From NCBI GenBank assembly GCA_964017195.1, contig OZ024897.1, positions 10,511,451-10,575,450 of the forward strand: a stretch of 64,000 nt of DNA, read 5' to 3'. Below, piece by piece: positions 20,606 through 30,649 of this stretch; position 1 is the stretch's first letter, and every line of letters begins with the position of its first letter. Under the pieces are notes generated by a model. It was not told the origin of the DNA, did not search any database, and saw only the letters and a program-made list of their open reading frames with translations. The stretch comes from Siderastrea radians. Lineage: Eukaryota > Cnidaria > Anthozoa > Scleractinia > Rhizangiidae. The position numbers and the translations under genes are program-made.

Positions 20606-22230
20606 AGTCAGGTATGGCAAAGAAAAAGCCAGTGCAAGTTCTTGTTTTGCGAAATCTTGTTTCCAAACTTCTCAAAAACAACAATCATCATTACGCCTCT
20701 TTGATTAAAGATTTGAGCGGACTATTTAAGAACGAATTTGGCCCAACTAATTACTCCCTTTTAGCGGAAGCTTTTGGACTAGCAAGGGCAACAACGGCAT
20801 CACACCATGGCTCTGAGACGCGTCTTGATCCTGGTATTAACAATCAAGCCCATGAAACGGTTGCCAGTTTATTCAAGAAATCACCTGTGAATGAGGCAAG
20901 TGATGGAGCACGAGCACTCAGATATTTAGAAGCGCGAAAGAACGCAGATGGAGAGGTAATACTGGTTGGTCAAGGATGGGATCCGAATGTAAAACGTTGG
21001 CATCTAGAGGAAGTCAAGGTTCCAAGAAAAGATGTAAAGAAAGGCGACAAAGATGATTTCACCGCACTCAAACGGTACATCGACGAACTTATTGAAAAGG
21101 ACTCCCTTGCGAAGACGGTATCGATACATAATCTTAACTGCCTTACCTCTATGGAAAAACCCTCCATAATTTACTGTTTGTGGCCAACGATAGACAAGGG
21201 GTATACCGGAAAGCATCTGCTGAGTTATTGGCAACAGCTACGGAGACTGTGCTATTACGACGAGAAAGGAGAGGTACGAAAGGAGCCAATCCATCTGCTG
21301 GGCTACTCCACAGATTCCGCTGGGTTTTCACTATCGGCAGCAGTTCATTTAATGACACCGCGTGCAGAAGATGTTGCCAGTGGTGTTCATCATCTTGGAC
21401 TCGGCGTTGAAGACGAGAAATTTCTAGCGCCATACTACTGGTTTCTTCCTGCAATCTGTTACCTGGATTATGACCACGAGCAGAGGCTCTTTTTGAAGAA
21501 TCTCAAATATGAAACAAGGCAATTAACCTTCTGGAAAGAGGAAGGTTGTACCACGCGAATGGCATCAATTCAACATTTAAAAGATCTTAGACAGCGTTGT
21601 CAAGAAAAAGGGCTAGACTCTGGTCTCAAGGCAACAGACCTTATTCTGATCTATTTTTGTGATCAAAACTCCGACGCCTGCGAACGACTGTTCACAGAAC
21701 GGGTTGCGGATCTCCTCGACACCCATGTGCATGGCTCCCAGGGTACAAGCCTCTACATTCGTTCCGTGTTTCACTTGATTGAACCCTTCAGGAAGCCCGA
21801 TTTTGGTTCGCCATTTGAAGTGCAAAGGTCAGTTTCCTGTGGCATAACTATTTTGCGTTTGTGGAAAAAGGTCATCGAGCTTCAGAAGCTACTCCTCCAT
21901 TCGAAACCTGGAGCCAAAAAGACACCAGCAAACAGGGGACATTTTGTGACCAGAGGATGTTACTTAACGGCTGAAATCTTATTTGCAGCTGCTACCTTAC
22001 ACCAACTTGCGATGTTTCTGCACTTTCCCAGCGAGGCTGACGCATGGGCTTCACCTTACAACTCAGGAACGAAAACGACTGAGAGGATAATCAGCGATTT
22101 ACAGGGAAAAACAACAGAAATGCAGTCTCTTGATTCACAGCCAACGTTTGGAGATATGCTCGACAAGAGTGCGAAGGTGCAGTTCAATTTAAACGCTAAG
22201 AGAAGGATTGCAGCTGCGGTATTGACGTGA
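20500..22230 (+). CDS. Transposon ORF3: DDE/RNase-H-type transposase-like core (576 aa)
   Basis: The protein resembles, by pattern, a transposase-like family I associate with invertebrate genomes. Candidate catalytic acids are D272 in LLGYSTDSAGFSL, D323 or D325 in the YLDYDHEQRLFLKN block, and E528 in GTKTTERIISDLQGKT. Between them lie the conserved-looking DLILIYFCDQN, GTSLYIRSVFHLI and ILRLWKKVIE blocks. The first 120 residues are helical and continue ORF2 in a -1 frame. The ATG at 20500 lies inside ORF2 and may not be a true start. The end reads into ORF4 at a GTGA overlap, again by -1. The superfamily is not assigned; it does not show the D/N-rich motif I expect for KDZ/Zisupton. The role would be cleavage and strand transfer of the element ends. 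Confidence 0.6.
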   Translation: MAKVQLAPKEIEDCLLDSCISGDEQKLVIDLACLLKSGMAKKKPVQVLVLRNLVSKLLKNNNHHYASLIKDLSGLFKNEFGPTNYSLLAEAFGLARATTASHHGSETRLDPGINNQAHETVASLFKKSPVNEASDGARALRYLEARKNADGEVILVGQGWDPNVKRWHLEEVKVPRKDVKKGDKDDFTALKRYIDELIEKDSLAKTVSIHNLNCLTSMEKPSIIYCLWPTIDKGYTGKHLLSYWQQLRRLCYYDEKGEVRKEPIHLLGYSTDSAGFSLSAAVHLMTPRAEDVASGVHHLGLGVEDEKFLAPYYWFLPAICYLDYDHEQRLFLKNLKYETRQLTFWKEEGCTTRMASIQHLKDLRQRCQEKGLDSGLKATDLILIYFCDQNSDACERLFTERVADLLDTHVHGSQGTSLYIRSVFHLIEPFRKPDFGSPFEVQRSVSCGITILRLWKKVIELQKLLLHSKPGAKKTPANRGHFVTRGCYLTAEILFAAATLHQLAMFLHFPSEADAWASPYNSGTKTTERIISDLQGKTTEMQSLDSQPTFGDMLDKSAKVQFNLNAKRRIAAAVLT

Positions 22231-22849
22231 AATCGGCTTCAAAGAGTAAACAACGGGCCTTTGCATTTTACTCCGGCGAGAGAACAACGGAATCAGAACA
22301 ACGGCACGATGCTACTACATACACTACTTTCAGAGAGATGCAGAAGGAAGCACACCGTAAAGGGGTGAAAGATGGGCAAGACCTTTTTGAAAAATACATG
22401 CCGCGGTCCTGTGTTGATCTCCTCAAGGCCAATGGCAGATGGGATTTGCCATACAAATGTGAACACCCTAGTGGCTTGCAGATAGTTAATGGACAACTTC
22501 CCTCGAACTACAACAAACTTGATTTGGACGTCAGTGCAGGGTCTCTCGTGGAAGACACTGAACTTGAATTGCTGAAGGAACGAGATGAAGAGGAGTCTGA
22601 GAAGCCAGTAAGCCATAGCTAAATCTCAAAGGATGATCCCCTTAACCGAGAACAGGAAGACCTGGAGCAGGAACACCAAACACCTTCCAAAAGAGAAAAA
22701 TGGATGATTTCAAAGATGGAGCAAGGAACAGTAAGTCACATCCATATCAGTCAAGCAATTAAACTGTTATTACCAAGGGAGTATATTGCAAGATGCAATA
22801 AAAGAAAAGACATTGGGCTTCCAAGTATTTACCTGGTAAAGAACCCCTA
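22227..22849 (+). CDS. Transposon ORF4: linker segment, interrupted by a stop at 22620
   Basis: The open frame to 22622 (131 codons) has no ATG near its start; it begins where ORF3 stops and is best seen as a continuation after a -1 break. It carries a serine/lysine-rich start, then FEKYMPRSCVDLLKANGRWD and KCEHPSGLQIVNGQ. After the TAA at 22620-22622 the same frame stays protein-like to 22849 (EKWMISKMEQGTV, LLLPREYIARCNKRKD), so the TAA looks like a disabling substitution rather than a true end. A further -1 step near 22845 leads into the chromodomain frame. No known domain recognised. Confidence 0.5.
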
Positions 22850-24136
22850 AATCCCGAACATGATATATTCGTGTTTGGAAGTTTTGCTGTCAAGAGAATC
22901 AAGGAAGGCGTCAACTCCTATTTGGTTTCCCGTGTAGAACGAATTGAGTCAATCAAGGATGGAACAGAGGTCTTAAGCTTCAAGGTTAAAGAAAATCCAC
23001 CTGTGCGATTAAGATGTGCATTGTATATTCGCGTCAAGGACGATAATGCTGACGACGAATACCAGGTTGGAGAGGAAATACTTTTGACGCCTTGGAGGTC
23101 TCCTTGTGGGGTTTTGGGGCCAGTTGAGCTGCTTCCCGTTGCAGAAAGTCCCGGTCGCTACGTGATGCATGAAGAATCGAAGAAGTGGCTAAAAGAATTA
23201 GGCTATGTTCCATTTGCTGAAGAGATGGATAGTCCAGAAGATAGTGAGGAGATATCTCCCCAGGATCAGGAACTTGAAGAGGGATTTTATGAAGCGGAAG
23301 AAGTGCTAGGGCGAAGGCTACGTAGGGACATGACGTACGAATTTCAAGTAAGATTTAAGGGCTATGGACCTGAAGACGATATGTGGTTGCCAGCTTCGTC
23401 ATTCAACAGAGCAGTATCTTTTCAGACAACATCGCGGTTCGGGCGAAAGAGAAAGCACAAGACAAGCGAAGACGGTTCTGTCAAGCTTAGTGAACCACCA
23501 ACGAAAAAGGCGCCTAAATCATCACAAGAAAAGAAGCAGGAAAAGCAGGGTACTAAGCTTAACAAAGATGACGGAGGGAAAAAGGTGGCAAAGAAAGCAG
23601 AAAAAGATGTTAAACAGCCTAAAAGCAAGCGGAAACCATCAAGGCCTAAGCGTTCTTCAAGAGAATGCTCCTCGCGAAAGGAAAAGGGCAAATCTTTCCG
23701 ATCGAGTCTGTCGAGCATTCAACGCGAATACCAAGCGACCAAGAAGGAATATAGCTCCCCCAAACAACATGGCGATGTTATCAGTTTGGCCAGTGATGAC
23801 AGCGACGTTAGTGACACTGGCAACGGAGATGAACGCGACGTCGAGAAGTCTACACTAAAGGACCTTTGCCGTAGAGATAATAACTTTGCGACCCCACGCC
23901 GATACTTGGCGGACGCTCAACTCCCTTTGGTAGACCCAAACATTCAAATTTATAGAATTAAACGCGTGAAGGATGAATTAGATGCAACTCCCCGTGATCC
24001 ATTGACAGTTGACCGAGTTCCCCCCATATCTGTAGTGACGGAGTCCATGGACGCACTTTTCAAGACAAAAACACAAAAGGAAATGAGGGAATTGAATTCG
24101 TCGTCCAGTACCCTTCTTATGGCTGTTTCATCTTAG
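22802..24136 (+). CDS. Transposon ORF5: BAH-like region plus chromodomain
   Basis: The frame is open from 22802 and has no credible ATG at its head. Counting residues from 22871, the first 90 (SYLVSRVERIESI, VGEEILLTPWRSPCGVLGP) recall a BAH domain; this is tentative. Residues 139-180 form a chromodomain: FYEAEEVLGRR, the FQVRFKGYGPEDDMWLP core and SSFN. The methyl-lysine cage positions are Y140, F162 and Y165, with F in place of the usual W. A long lysine/serine-rich tail follows. Chromodomains on retroelement integrases steer integration to marked chromatin, so a similar targeting role is inferred. At the end the signal moves -1 into the protease frame near 24085, implying an ancestral chromo-protease fusion. 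Confidence 0.7.
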   Translation, partial: KKRHWASKYLPGKEPLNPEHDIFVFGSFAVKRIKEGVNSYLVSRVERIESIKDGTEVLSFKVKENPPVRLRCALYIRVKDDNADDEYQVGEEILLTPWRSPCGVLGPVELLPVAESPGRYVMHEESKKWLKELGYVPFAEEMDSPEDSEEISPQDQELEEGFYEAEEVLGRRLRRDMTYEFQVRFKGYGPEDDMWLPASSFNRAVSFQTTSRFGRKRKHKTSEDGSVKLSEPPTKKAPKSSQEKKQEKQGTKLNKDDGGKKVAKKAEKDVKQPKSKRKPSRPKRSSRECSSRKEKGKSFRSSLSSIQREYQATKKEYSSPKQHGDVISLASDDSDVSDTGNGDERDVEKSTLKDLCRRDNNFATPRRYLADAQLPLVDPNIQIYRIKRVKDELDATPRDPLTVDRVPPISVVTESMDALFKTKTQKEMRELNSSSSTLLMAVSS

Positions 24137-24906
24137 AAGGAGTGCGAATTTTAAGCAGGTACGACATACGGAGAACGGCGAAAAGAGAGGTGCGAGAGGA
24201 AGAAAGGTGGTTAGACCTGGCGCTTGAAAGACTGTCGTCGAATCAAAAGCATTTCGTATCAGAAGCACTCCTCGACAGATGGAACGAAAAGGGTCAACGT
24301 CTTGTTTGTTACAAAGGGTTTACTGTAACATCGCAGGGCTTGTCTGTATTTTGCTGTGAACGATACTTAACGGATGAAGTAATCAACTTGCTCATAAACA
24401 AGTACTGTGATGAAGCAAATGGACGTCATGGAAGGGACCTCTTTGCCATGCTCCCCAGCAATGTCTCCACGAAATTTCGACAAAGTGCAGTTCACAAAAT
24501 ATGTGCTAATGTCGACATGAGAACTGTGGAGATGATATTTCTACCCATGCATCTGCATGGTAATCACTGGGGACTTCTTGTATTTAATGCCAGTAATTGC
24601 TCCGTAGAGTATGACGATGGATTTCACTTCCCTGTTACAGTATCTATTCAGGAACTGGTTGGCAAGACGTTAGCAAGCTTATGTGAGATTACTGGTCTTC
24701 TACGCTTTCAGCCATCAACCTGGAGCAGAGTGCAGAGGTTTAGAGTGCCAATGCCAGATCAACCAATTGGCTCAGGAAGTTGCGGAGTGGGAGTGGTTTA
24801 TTGTGTACGAGACTTTTGCAGAGGTTTCCAGACCAAGCTCACGTGGACCTTCGAAGAGTCTCCAATGCTGCGAGCACAGCTCATGATTGATTTACTTAAT
24901 GGGTAA
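24088..24906 (+). CDS. Transposon ORF6: C48 (Ulp1/SENP-type) cysteine protease domain
   Basis: The frame is open before 24142 (FVVQYPSYGCFILEGVR), continuing the ORF5 protein by a -1 step. There is no ATG start, so this is probably a domain of a larger protein. Counting from 24142, the catalytic order of C48 peptidases is visible: H142 in HGNHWGLLVFN, D158 in EYDDGF, Q207 in PDQPIGSGSCG and nucleophile C214. Spacing fits Ulp1/SENP enzymes that cleave SUMO or related conjugates. All four positions are present, so the domain could be active. It ends with a normal TAA after LMIDLLNG. In other transposons such proteases are thought to mature the polyprotein or remove SUMO marks; here the target is unknown. 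Confidence 0.75.
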   Translation, partial: GIEFVVQYPSYGCFILEGVRILSRYDIRRTAKREVREEERWLDLALERLSSNQKHFVSEALLDRWNEKGQRLVCYKGFTVTSQGLSVFCCERYLTDEVINLLINKYCDEANGRHGRDLFAMLPSNVSTKFRQSAVHKICANVDMRTVEMIFLPMHLHGNHWGLLVFNASNCSVEYDDGFHFPVTVSIQELVGKTLASLCEITGLLRFQPSTWSRVQRFRVPMPDQPIGSGSCGVGVVYCVRDFCRGFQTKLTWTFEESPMLRAQLMIDLLNG

Positions 24907-25400
24907 ACCTATCGAACATTGTTACCAATGACTTCAAAAATGCATATTTTAGAGAGTCCTTCAGAATGTTTAAAACAGCGAACAAAAGTTGTAGTAAGAA
25001 ACGGATGGAAAACGCTGTAGCAGCGATGTCATGGCTACAACAATATTCAATTAATCAAAAAGATGTCTATCATGTTTCCAACAGAAACGTCACATAGGTT
25101 GAATTAATTTTCTAGATTTAAAAAGTGAAAAAGTGGGGATGGTGACCCCATGACACCCATAAAATGTCCAAGTAACCTACTGCTGAGAAGCATTTGCAGA
25201 ACAATTGCTGTGATTCGTCTGGGATAAAACATGAGCTAGGGTAACCAACCCCTGGGGAGTGCCCCACGAAAAACACAATTGTTACTGCAATGCCATATAG
25301 AGTAGAAATAATGCAGTACCACTAGTCTACTGTCCTGTAAACTTCCTGATTAGCAAATACACTGGTCTCAGCTGCCCTCATGTTGTCCTATTCAAGGCTT
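24907..25400. other. 3' flank of the transposon coding block, nothing recognised
   Basis: No polyadenylation signal, TIR or coding frame could be assigned. If the element has terminal repeats on this side they should lie here or beyond the next minisatellite. Confidence 0.35.
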
Positions 25401-25408
25401 CCAAATTT

Positions 25409-26785
25409 TCAACCACTGAACTATGAAGCAAAACAAGGTCCCCGCCGCCCTCGTGTTCCGCTGTTTCTGCCTCACAAATGCTCAACCACTAAACTATGAC
25501 CCAAGCCATAGTTTCCGTCGCCCTAGTGCTGTGCTGTTCCTCCACATCAAATGCTCAACCACTGAACTATGAAGTAAAACATGGTCTCCGCCGTCCTTGT
25601 GTTCCGCTGTTGCTGCATAATCAAAAATGCTCAACCACTGAACTATGAAGTACACTATGGCCTCCGCCACCCTTGCATCCTGCTGTTCCTGCATCACAAA
25701 TGCTCAACCACTGTATTGTGAATCAAAACATGGCCTCCGTCACCCTTGCATCCTGCTGTTCCTGCATCACAAATGCTCAACCACTGTATTGTGAATCAAA
25801 ACATGGCCTCCGTCACCCTTGCATCCTGCTGTTCCTGCATCACAAATGCTCAACCACTGTATTGTGAATCAAAACATGGCCTCCGTCACCCTTGCATCCT
25901 GCTGTTCCTGCATCACAAATGCTCAACCACTGTACTGTGAATCAAAACATGGCCTCCGTCACCCTTGTGATTTGCTGTTCCTGACTCACAAATGTTCAAC
26001 CACTGAACTATGAAGCAAAACATGGTCTCCGTCACCCTCGTGTTGTGCTGTTCCTGCATCACAAATACTCAACCACTGAACTATAACGTAAAACATGGTC
26101 TCCGCCACCCTCGCATCCTGCTGTTCCTGCATCACAAGTGCTCAACCACTGAACTATGAATCGAAACATGGTCTCCGTCACCCTCGTGTTCCGCCGTTCC
26201 TGCATCACAAACGCTCAACCACTGAACTATGAAGCAAAACATTGTCTCCGTTACCCTCGTGTTCCGCTGTTCCTACATCACAAATGCTGAACTACTGAAC
26301 TATGAAGCAAAACATGGCCTCCGCCACCCTCGCATCCTGCTGTTCCTGCATCACAAATGCTCAACCACTGTACTATGAATCAAAACATGGCCTCCGTCAC
26401 CCTTGTGATTTGCTGTTCCTGACTCACAAATGTTCAACCACTGAACTATGAAGCAAAACATGGTCTCCGTCACCCTCGTGTTGTGCTGTTCCTGTATCAC
26501 AAATGCTCAACCGCTGAACTATGAAGCAAAACGTGGCCTCCGTCACCCTCGTGTTCTGCTGTTCCTGACTCAAAAATGCTTAACCACTGAACTATGAACC
26601 AAAACGTGGTCTCTGCCACCCTCGTGTTCTGCTGTTTCTGCACCACAAATGCTCAGCCACTGAACTATGAAACAAACCATAGCCTCCGTCGCCCTTGTGT
26701 TTCGCTGTTCCTGCCTCACAAATGCTCGACCATTGAATTATGAAGCAAAACAGTCTCCATCGCCCTTGTCTTCTGCTGTAATGGT
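25409..26785 (+). repeat. 73-bp minisatellite
   Basis: About 19 units of a 73-bp repeat built from CTCAACCACTGAACTATGAA, CAAAACATGGTCTCCGTCAC and CTGTTCCTGCATCACAAATG. Units at 25673-25940 are almost identical (recent expansion), while the outer units are diverged. As 73 is not divisible by 3, the frame changes each unit; apparent 64-codon frames are repeats of one another and not genes. Confidence 0.9.
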
Positions 26786-27096
26786 ATGTTAGTAGCACGT
26801 CATTATTTTAACAGATTGGGTTTGTGATGTGACAATTATGACGTGTCATGACGTCACTGACGTCACAATCCAGCCATTTTGAATTTTGAGGCCACCATCT
26901 TGAATTCCCGAGCCTGCAGTCATACAGTTGACAACGACGACGTCGAAAAATATATGAATTTGTTCTAAGAAACATACGTAACGAAGAGACTTGGTGACTA
27001 TTTGTCTAGCCGTTTAAAAGTTATAATTCGTTAAGGTCAGTGCGGGCACAAAGTGTTCCCCCCCCCCAACACACTCCTCCCAGGTTTAATAGAGTT
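26786..27096. other. Intergenic stretch with TGACGTCA-rich segment
   Basis: 26830-26870 holds several overlapping TGACGTCA/TGACGTCAC words (CRE-like by sequence). Beyond that nothing is recognised. A poly-C run lies at 27059-27068. Confidence 0.35.
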
Positions 27097-27181
27097 AAGA
27101 GAATTCTGAAGATTATACATAAATATTTTCTAACTGTGTATCCCTGCTTATTCCGATGGTTATTTTGTTTTATATTACAGG
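27097..27181 (+). repeat. ~100-bp direct repeat, right copy
   Basis: Matches 16071-16173 in the same orientation (GAATTCTGAAGATTA, GTGTATCCCTGCTT, TTATTTTGTTTTATATTACA). Similarity stops at about 27181. Confidence 0.6.
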
Positions 27182-29834
27182 GTGTGGTGAGAAAAAAAAG
27201 AATATCGGACGCGAAAATATTTCTGGTGGCTAAATCATGGTTGGTACTTTTCAGATGTGCCAGGAAACAAATTAAAGGTGAGCTTAAGTAGCTTACACCC
27301 ATGGAGTCATTCACAAAAACAGTGGACAGATATTTTATTTAAAATTAGGCATATGACTTTCGAAAGAGAAGATACTTCTAATAACATATTTAGGAGTTTC
27401 AAGATTACTTTAGTAGCATATAGTTTCAGTTAATAGTCTCAGAAGAATCCACTCAAACATACATTAAGAGGCAAAAGGAGCCTTATACAATTTGTAATGC
27501 TGTATCATTTCACTCAGTGTAAAGTGTATCTTTTAGGCTTCCTGAAATACGAAGCATAGGTTATGTAGTTAAGTTTGTTGGAAAAGGGAGAAAGGATTAA
27601 GAAAAAGATAAACTTAACTCATTTTACTTCTTGTATGTAGTTAAAATGCGGCAGAATAAATTCTATATTGCTAGGAAATAGGCTATCACAATGCCTCAAT
27701 TTGCTGGCTGGCATTTTCCATTGCATTCCAAATTACTGGTAAAAGAGTGACTGAAAGTTTCCCCTGGCTGGGATTCTCGACCTCCACAAAGTTGCTTGCT
27801 GGGAAAAGGAATCCTATGGACTTAAGCTTGCTGGCGCTGAGGAGCGGCTATTTTTTCCCACGAAAGTTAATTATTAAGCAAATATCGTTTGACAGATGTC
27901 AATTTGATGTTTGGGAAAGAAATAAACCTTTTTCGAAAAATCGGTCGTTGAGCACTCCTGACTGTTGAATTCGTCTTATTTGACCCGTTTTACCACCCTG
28001 GTGAAGGATGTCACGTGATTCTGAAGACTTTTGAAGTATGCTCAGTTGAATGACGTTGAATGGTGTTAAAGTTCGACTGATTTAAATATTTTTAAAACAA
28101 TGTTGGGTGATGTTACATTCGTTTGACCGAGTCCTGAGAAGAACAGGATATGTCACGGGAGAGCCTGAATTAACACGCAAACTATTTTAGTTTACAAACA
28201 AGCCCTACGCTCTTCAGGTCGTCACGGAACGCTCGGGGGAGGAGCGTTGCGTGACGACCACTAATAATGGCTGCGTGGGATAGTATGCGACATGCAAGGT
28301 TAACCGTCATTTTACTGCGTTAAAGGTGAATCCTTGAGTGTGCTGTAGTCAATAAAAAAACAATGAGTTGTTTCATGCTGTCATGCATGGGTGCCTCCAT
28401 GAATTTATGACCGAGAAGTTCGTTCGTACAGATATGCATGTAAACCTGTAGAGCACAGTTGTATCCCCCTTTACCTACCTACCCAACGATAACGGCCACT
28501 TCCCATTGTTTGCCGGGGAGAACCAAGCAGGAGTGGTTCAGAAGACTTAGCATTCTGTCCAGTAAGAGTAGTCCTAGTAAGGACAATTTGACTTTACGAC
28601 AACCTTCCCAATGACGGCCACCTCTCTTAAACGGCCAGTAAATTCTCTCTGATGGTGGCAGTTGTAGAGTAGAGAGGTTCCAATGTACTGTGCTCCGGAC
28701 AAGGTCATTCCGGCCACGGGTGACAAGTACTTGAAAAAGATTAAGTATGGGTGCTTTGCTGGGTTAGGAAACCCTACCCCGTTTTAAGCAGGGAACTTAA
28801 GCACAGACTGCGTTTTTACAGACTGTAAGCCACAGACGTCAACCGAAATTCTTAGCTTGGTTTTGCTTCTCTCCAAAGGATGGGAAACTCTTGTTTTGGT
28901 CACGTTGCTTTGCCATTATTGACTTGATGGCGTCAAAATGCATCGAAAAGGATTCAACTTCCGCTTGCTATACGTGCTTCGATTCTCAAACGTCTGTGCG
29001 CAACGTTTGTATGAAGAAACGTGAAAATAAAGGCCAAAATTTTGAAGCCTTTGACACCTTACTTTTCCCTGAAATCGCAAAACATGTGCCCATTAAATTA
29101 TGTGCCCGTGACAAAATAGTGAAAATGAGGCAAATGGAACTAGCCTGCGCGGCGGGCGTAGTTGGGGGAAGGAAGACTGGGGTGAACGCGAGAGAAAAAT
29201 AGAGAAGGGGATGCTTGTTACACAGGCTAAATAAAACCGAAAACTATACACCATCTTGACGGGTTCCAAAGTTGGAACCGTCAAGCGGCACATGCCCATA
29301 TACCCGGTCTTGGGCTATACAATCTCTTAAGGAAGCTCAAAACAGGCTCAAAATTTTCCCTTTTTTAGCCAATTTAGTTCACTTAAGTTAAAAAAAAAGC
29401 ATATTAGCAGATTTCGAGCGCTTATATCTAAGAGGGGGTAGAGCCGGAATAATGTTTTGTTACCAAACTGGTGGGCGTGTAACTGGAAGGGAGGGAATGT
29501 TCGCGGATGAGGACAGGTGGGGGAGCTCTTCAGCGGAATTTAGCGGTATCTCATTGTCATGCGGTGTCGTTTGTTTCTTGATATTTTGCATAAAGTAGTG
29601 GAAAGATTTCAGTTTACGAGGGGAAAGCGGTATCGCTCGCCTGTTTGTGCTGTAGTGGGAAAAACTGTTTCTAGTAGAAGTAGCTAAACAACCATTGACA
29701 GTTTGCCAAATACAAGCATACATGTTTAATTTTCATATAAATTTAATACCTTCTTCGTTTTTCTCTTGTTACGATCGATGAACAAATGGTTGGAAATACG
29801 TGTAAAGTAAATATTATCTGTAGAAATATCAAGT
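27182..29834. other. Intergenic stretch; dispersed repeat fragments only
   Basis: No gene supported. About 28205-28290 holds a partial hairpin related to the MITEs at 6801 and 33889 (GGAGCGTTGCGTGACGACC, GGCTGCGTGGGATAGT). About 28480-28690 carries CGGCCAC/CGGCCAGT motifs like decayed pogo-type ends. About 28305-28370 matches 36255-36350. Frames such as 28891-29202 show no domain and no splice context. Confidence 0.35.
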
Positions 29835-29991
29835 TACCCTGATAACAGAGGTTTTTCATCTTTTTGTCCTTTGTGTTTCGTAGTCTATTCGCGGCTGTCT
29901 TTCACGCTAAACGTTTCTTTCACTCCAGCGCGAATAGACTACCAAACACAAAGGACAACTGAAAGGATGAAAAACCTCTGTTAGCAGGGTA
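29835..29991. mobile_element. 157-bp hairpin MITE
   Basis: Left arm CAGAGGTTTTTCATC, CCTTTGTGTTTCGTAGTCTA and TTCGCG is mirrored by the right arm ending GAAAAACCTCTGTTAGCAGG. The ends read TACCCTG and its inverse. The loop is about 40 bp. No clear target duplication. Confidence 0.75.
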
Positions 29992-30649
29992 CCTTGGGAT
30001 GGTATCCAACTGAACAAGAGGTAGGTCTTTACTTATGGGAGCCAGGCATTAATTCTTAGATTATAGTTTTGTCTACGAAGTAAACTCTATCTTCTCTATT
30101 TGAGGGGCTTGGTGTATAACCAGCTTATTACAAGTGACCTTTTACGCTGCGATTTGAGGATTTTTTAGGAGGGGGAGGGGGGGGGGGGAGAATGCAGCCT
30201 TACATCAAGAAGTTTAATATTGCTAGTGGAATTCTTTTCAATACCGATAAGCATTTTCTTAAAACAAACAAACAAAATTAGGCTAACCAGTCTGAGATGT
30301 CAACCGTTTCTTCGCCCTACTGGCCATCCACGCCAGGAGACGGCTGAGGCTCAGCCAGACAAAACGAGTTCTGTAATGTTTTTCCCTTGAAATCAAGGTT
30401 GTATGCAAGAACATAACAAAAGAAAAAGGAAAAAGAAAAACAAAAAAAGAAAAAAAAATCTAGTCCAGTCAAATCTAAGCTAGATAGATTGTTAAGAGTC
30501 ATTTACACGTTAGGCTAGTAATGCACACAGCCGGCCCAGTTATCAAACTCTGCTTCACTCTGACCCTGGACGGCTCATCTTTCCCTGTTTGCGATCGCTT
30601 CTCTACTACAGGGACGCTAAGAGTTTTACTTACTTTTTTCCTTCTTCAG
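29992..30649. other. Sequence upstream of the first recognised CFAP251 exon; no earlier exon found
   Basis: A G-run at 30170-30188 and an A/G-rich tract at 30417-30458 are present. I looked for the CFAP251 exon expected before 30650 and saw none, consistent with a truncated gene copy. Confidence 0.35.

Noticed and set aside
22871..24136. GTG as a start codon for ORF5 (and similarly ORF4 and ORF6)
   Set aside because: Non-ATG starts are not expected in a eukaryotic element, and protein-like sequence extends upstream of each GTG in the same frame.
17937..24906. Assignment to Zisupton/KDZ or another named superfamily on the strength of the C48 domain
   Set aside because: C48 proteases occur in several unrelated transposon groups, and the ORF3 motifs do not match what I know of KDZ. 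Ends and target duplications are unknown.
25673..26013. Three near-identical 64-codon frames in the 73-bp array as genes
   Set aside because: They are the same repeat read from successive units.
28891..29202. 103-codon plus-strand frame as a gene
   Set aside because: No recognisable domain and poor context; length is compatible with chance in a window of this size.
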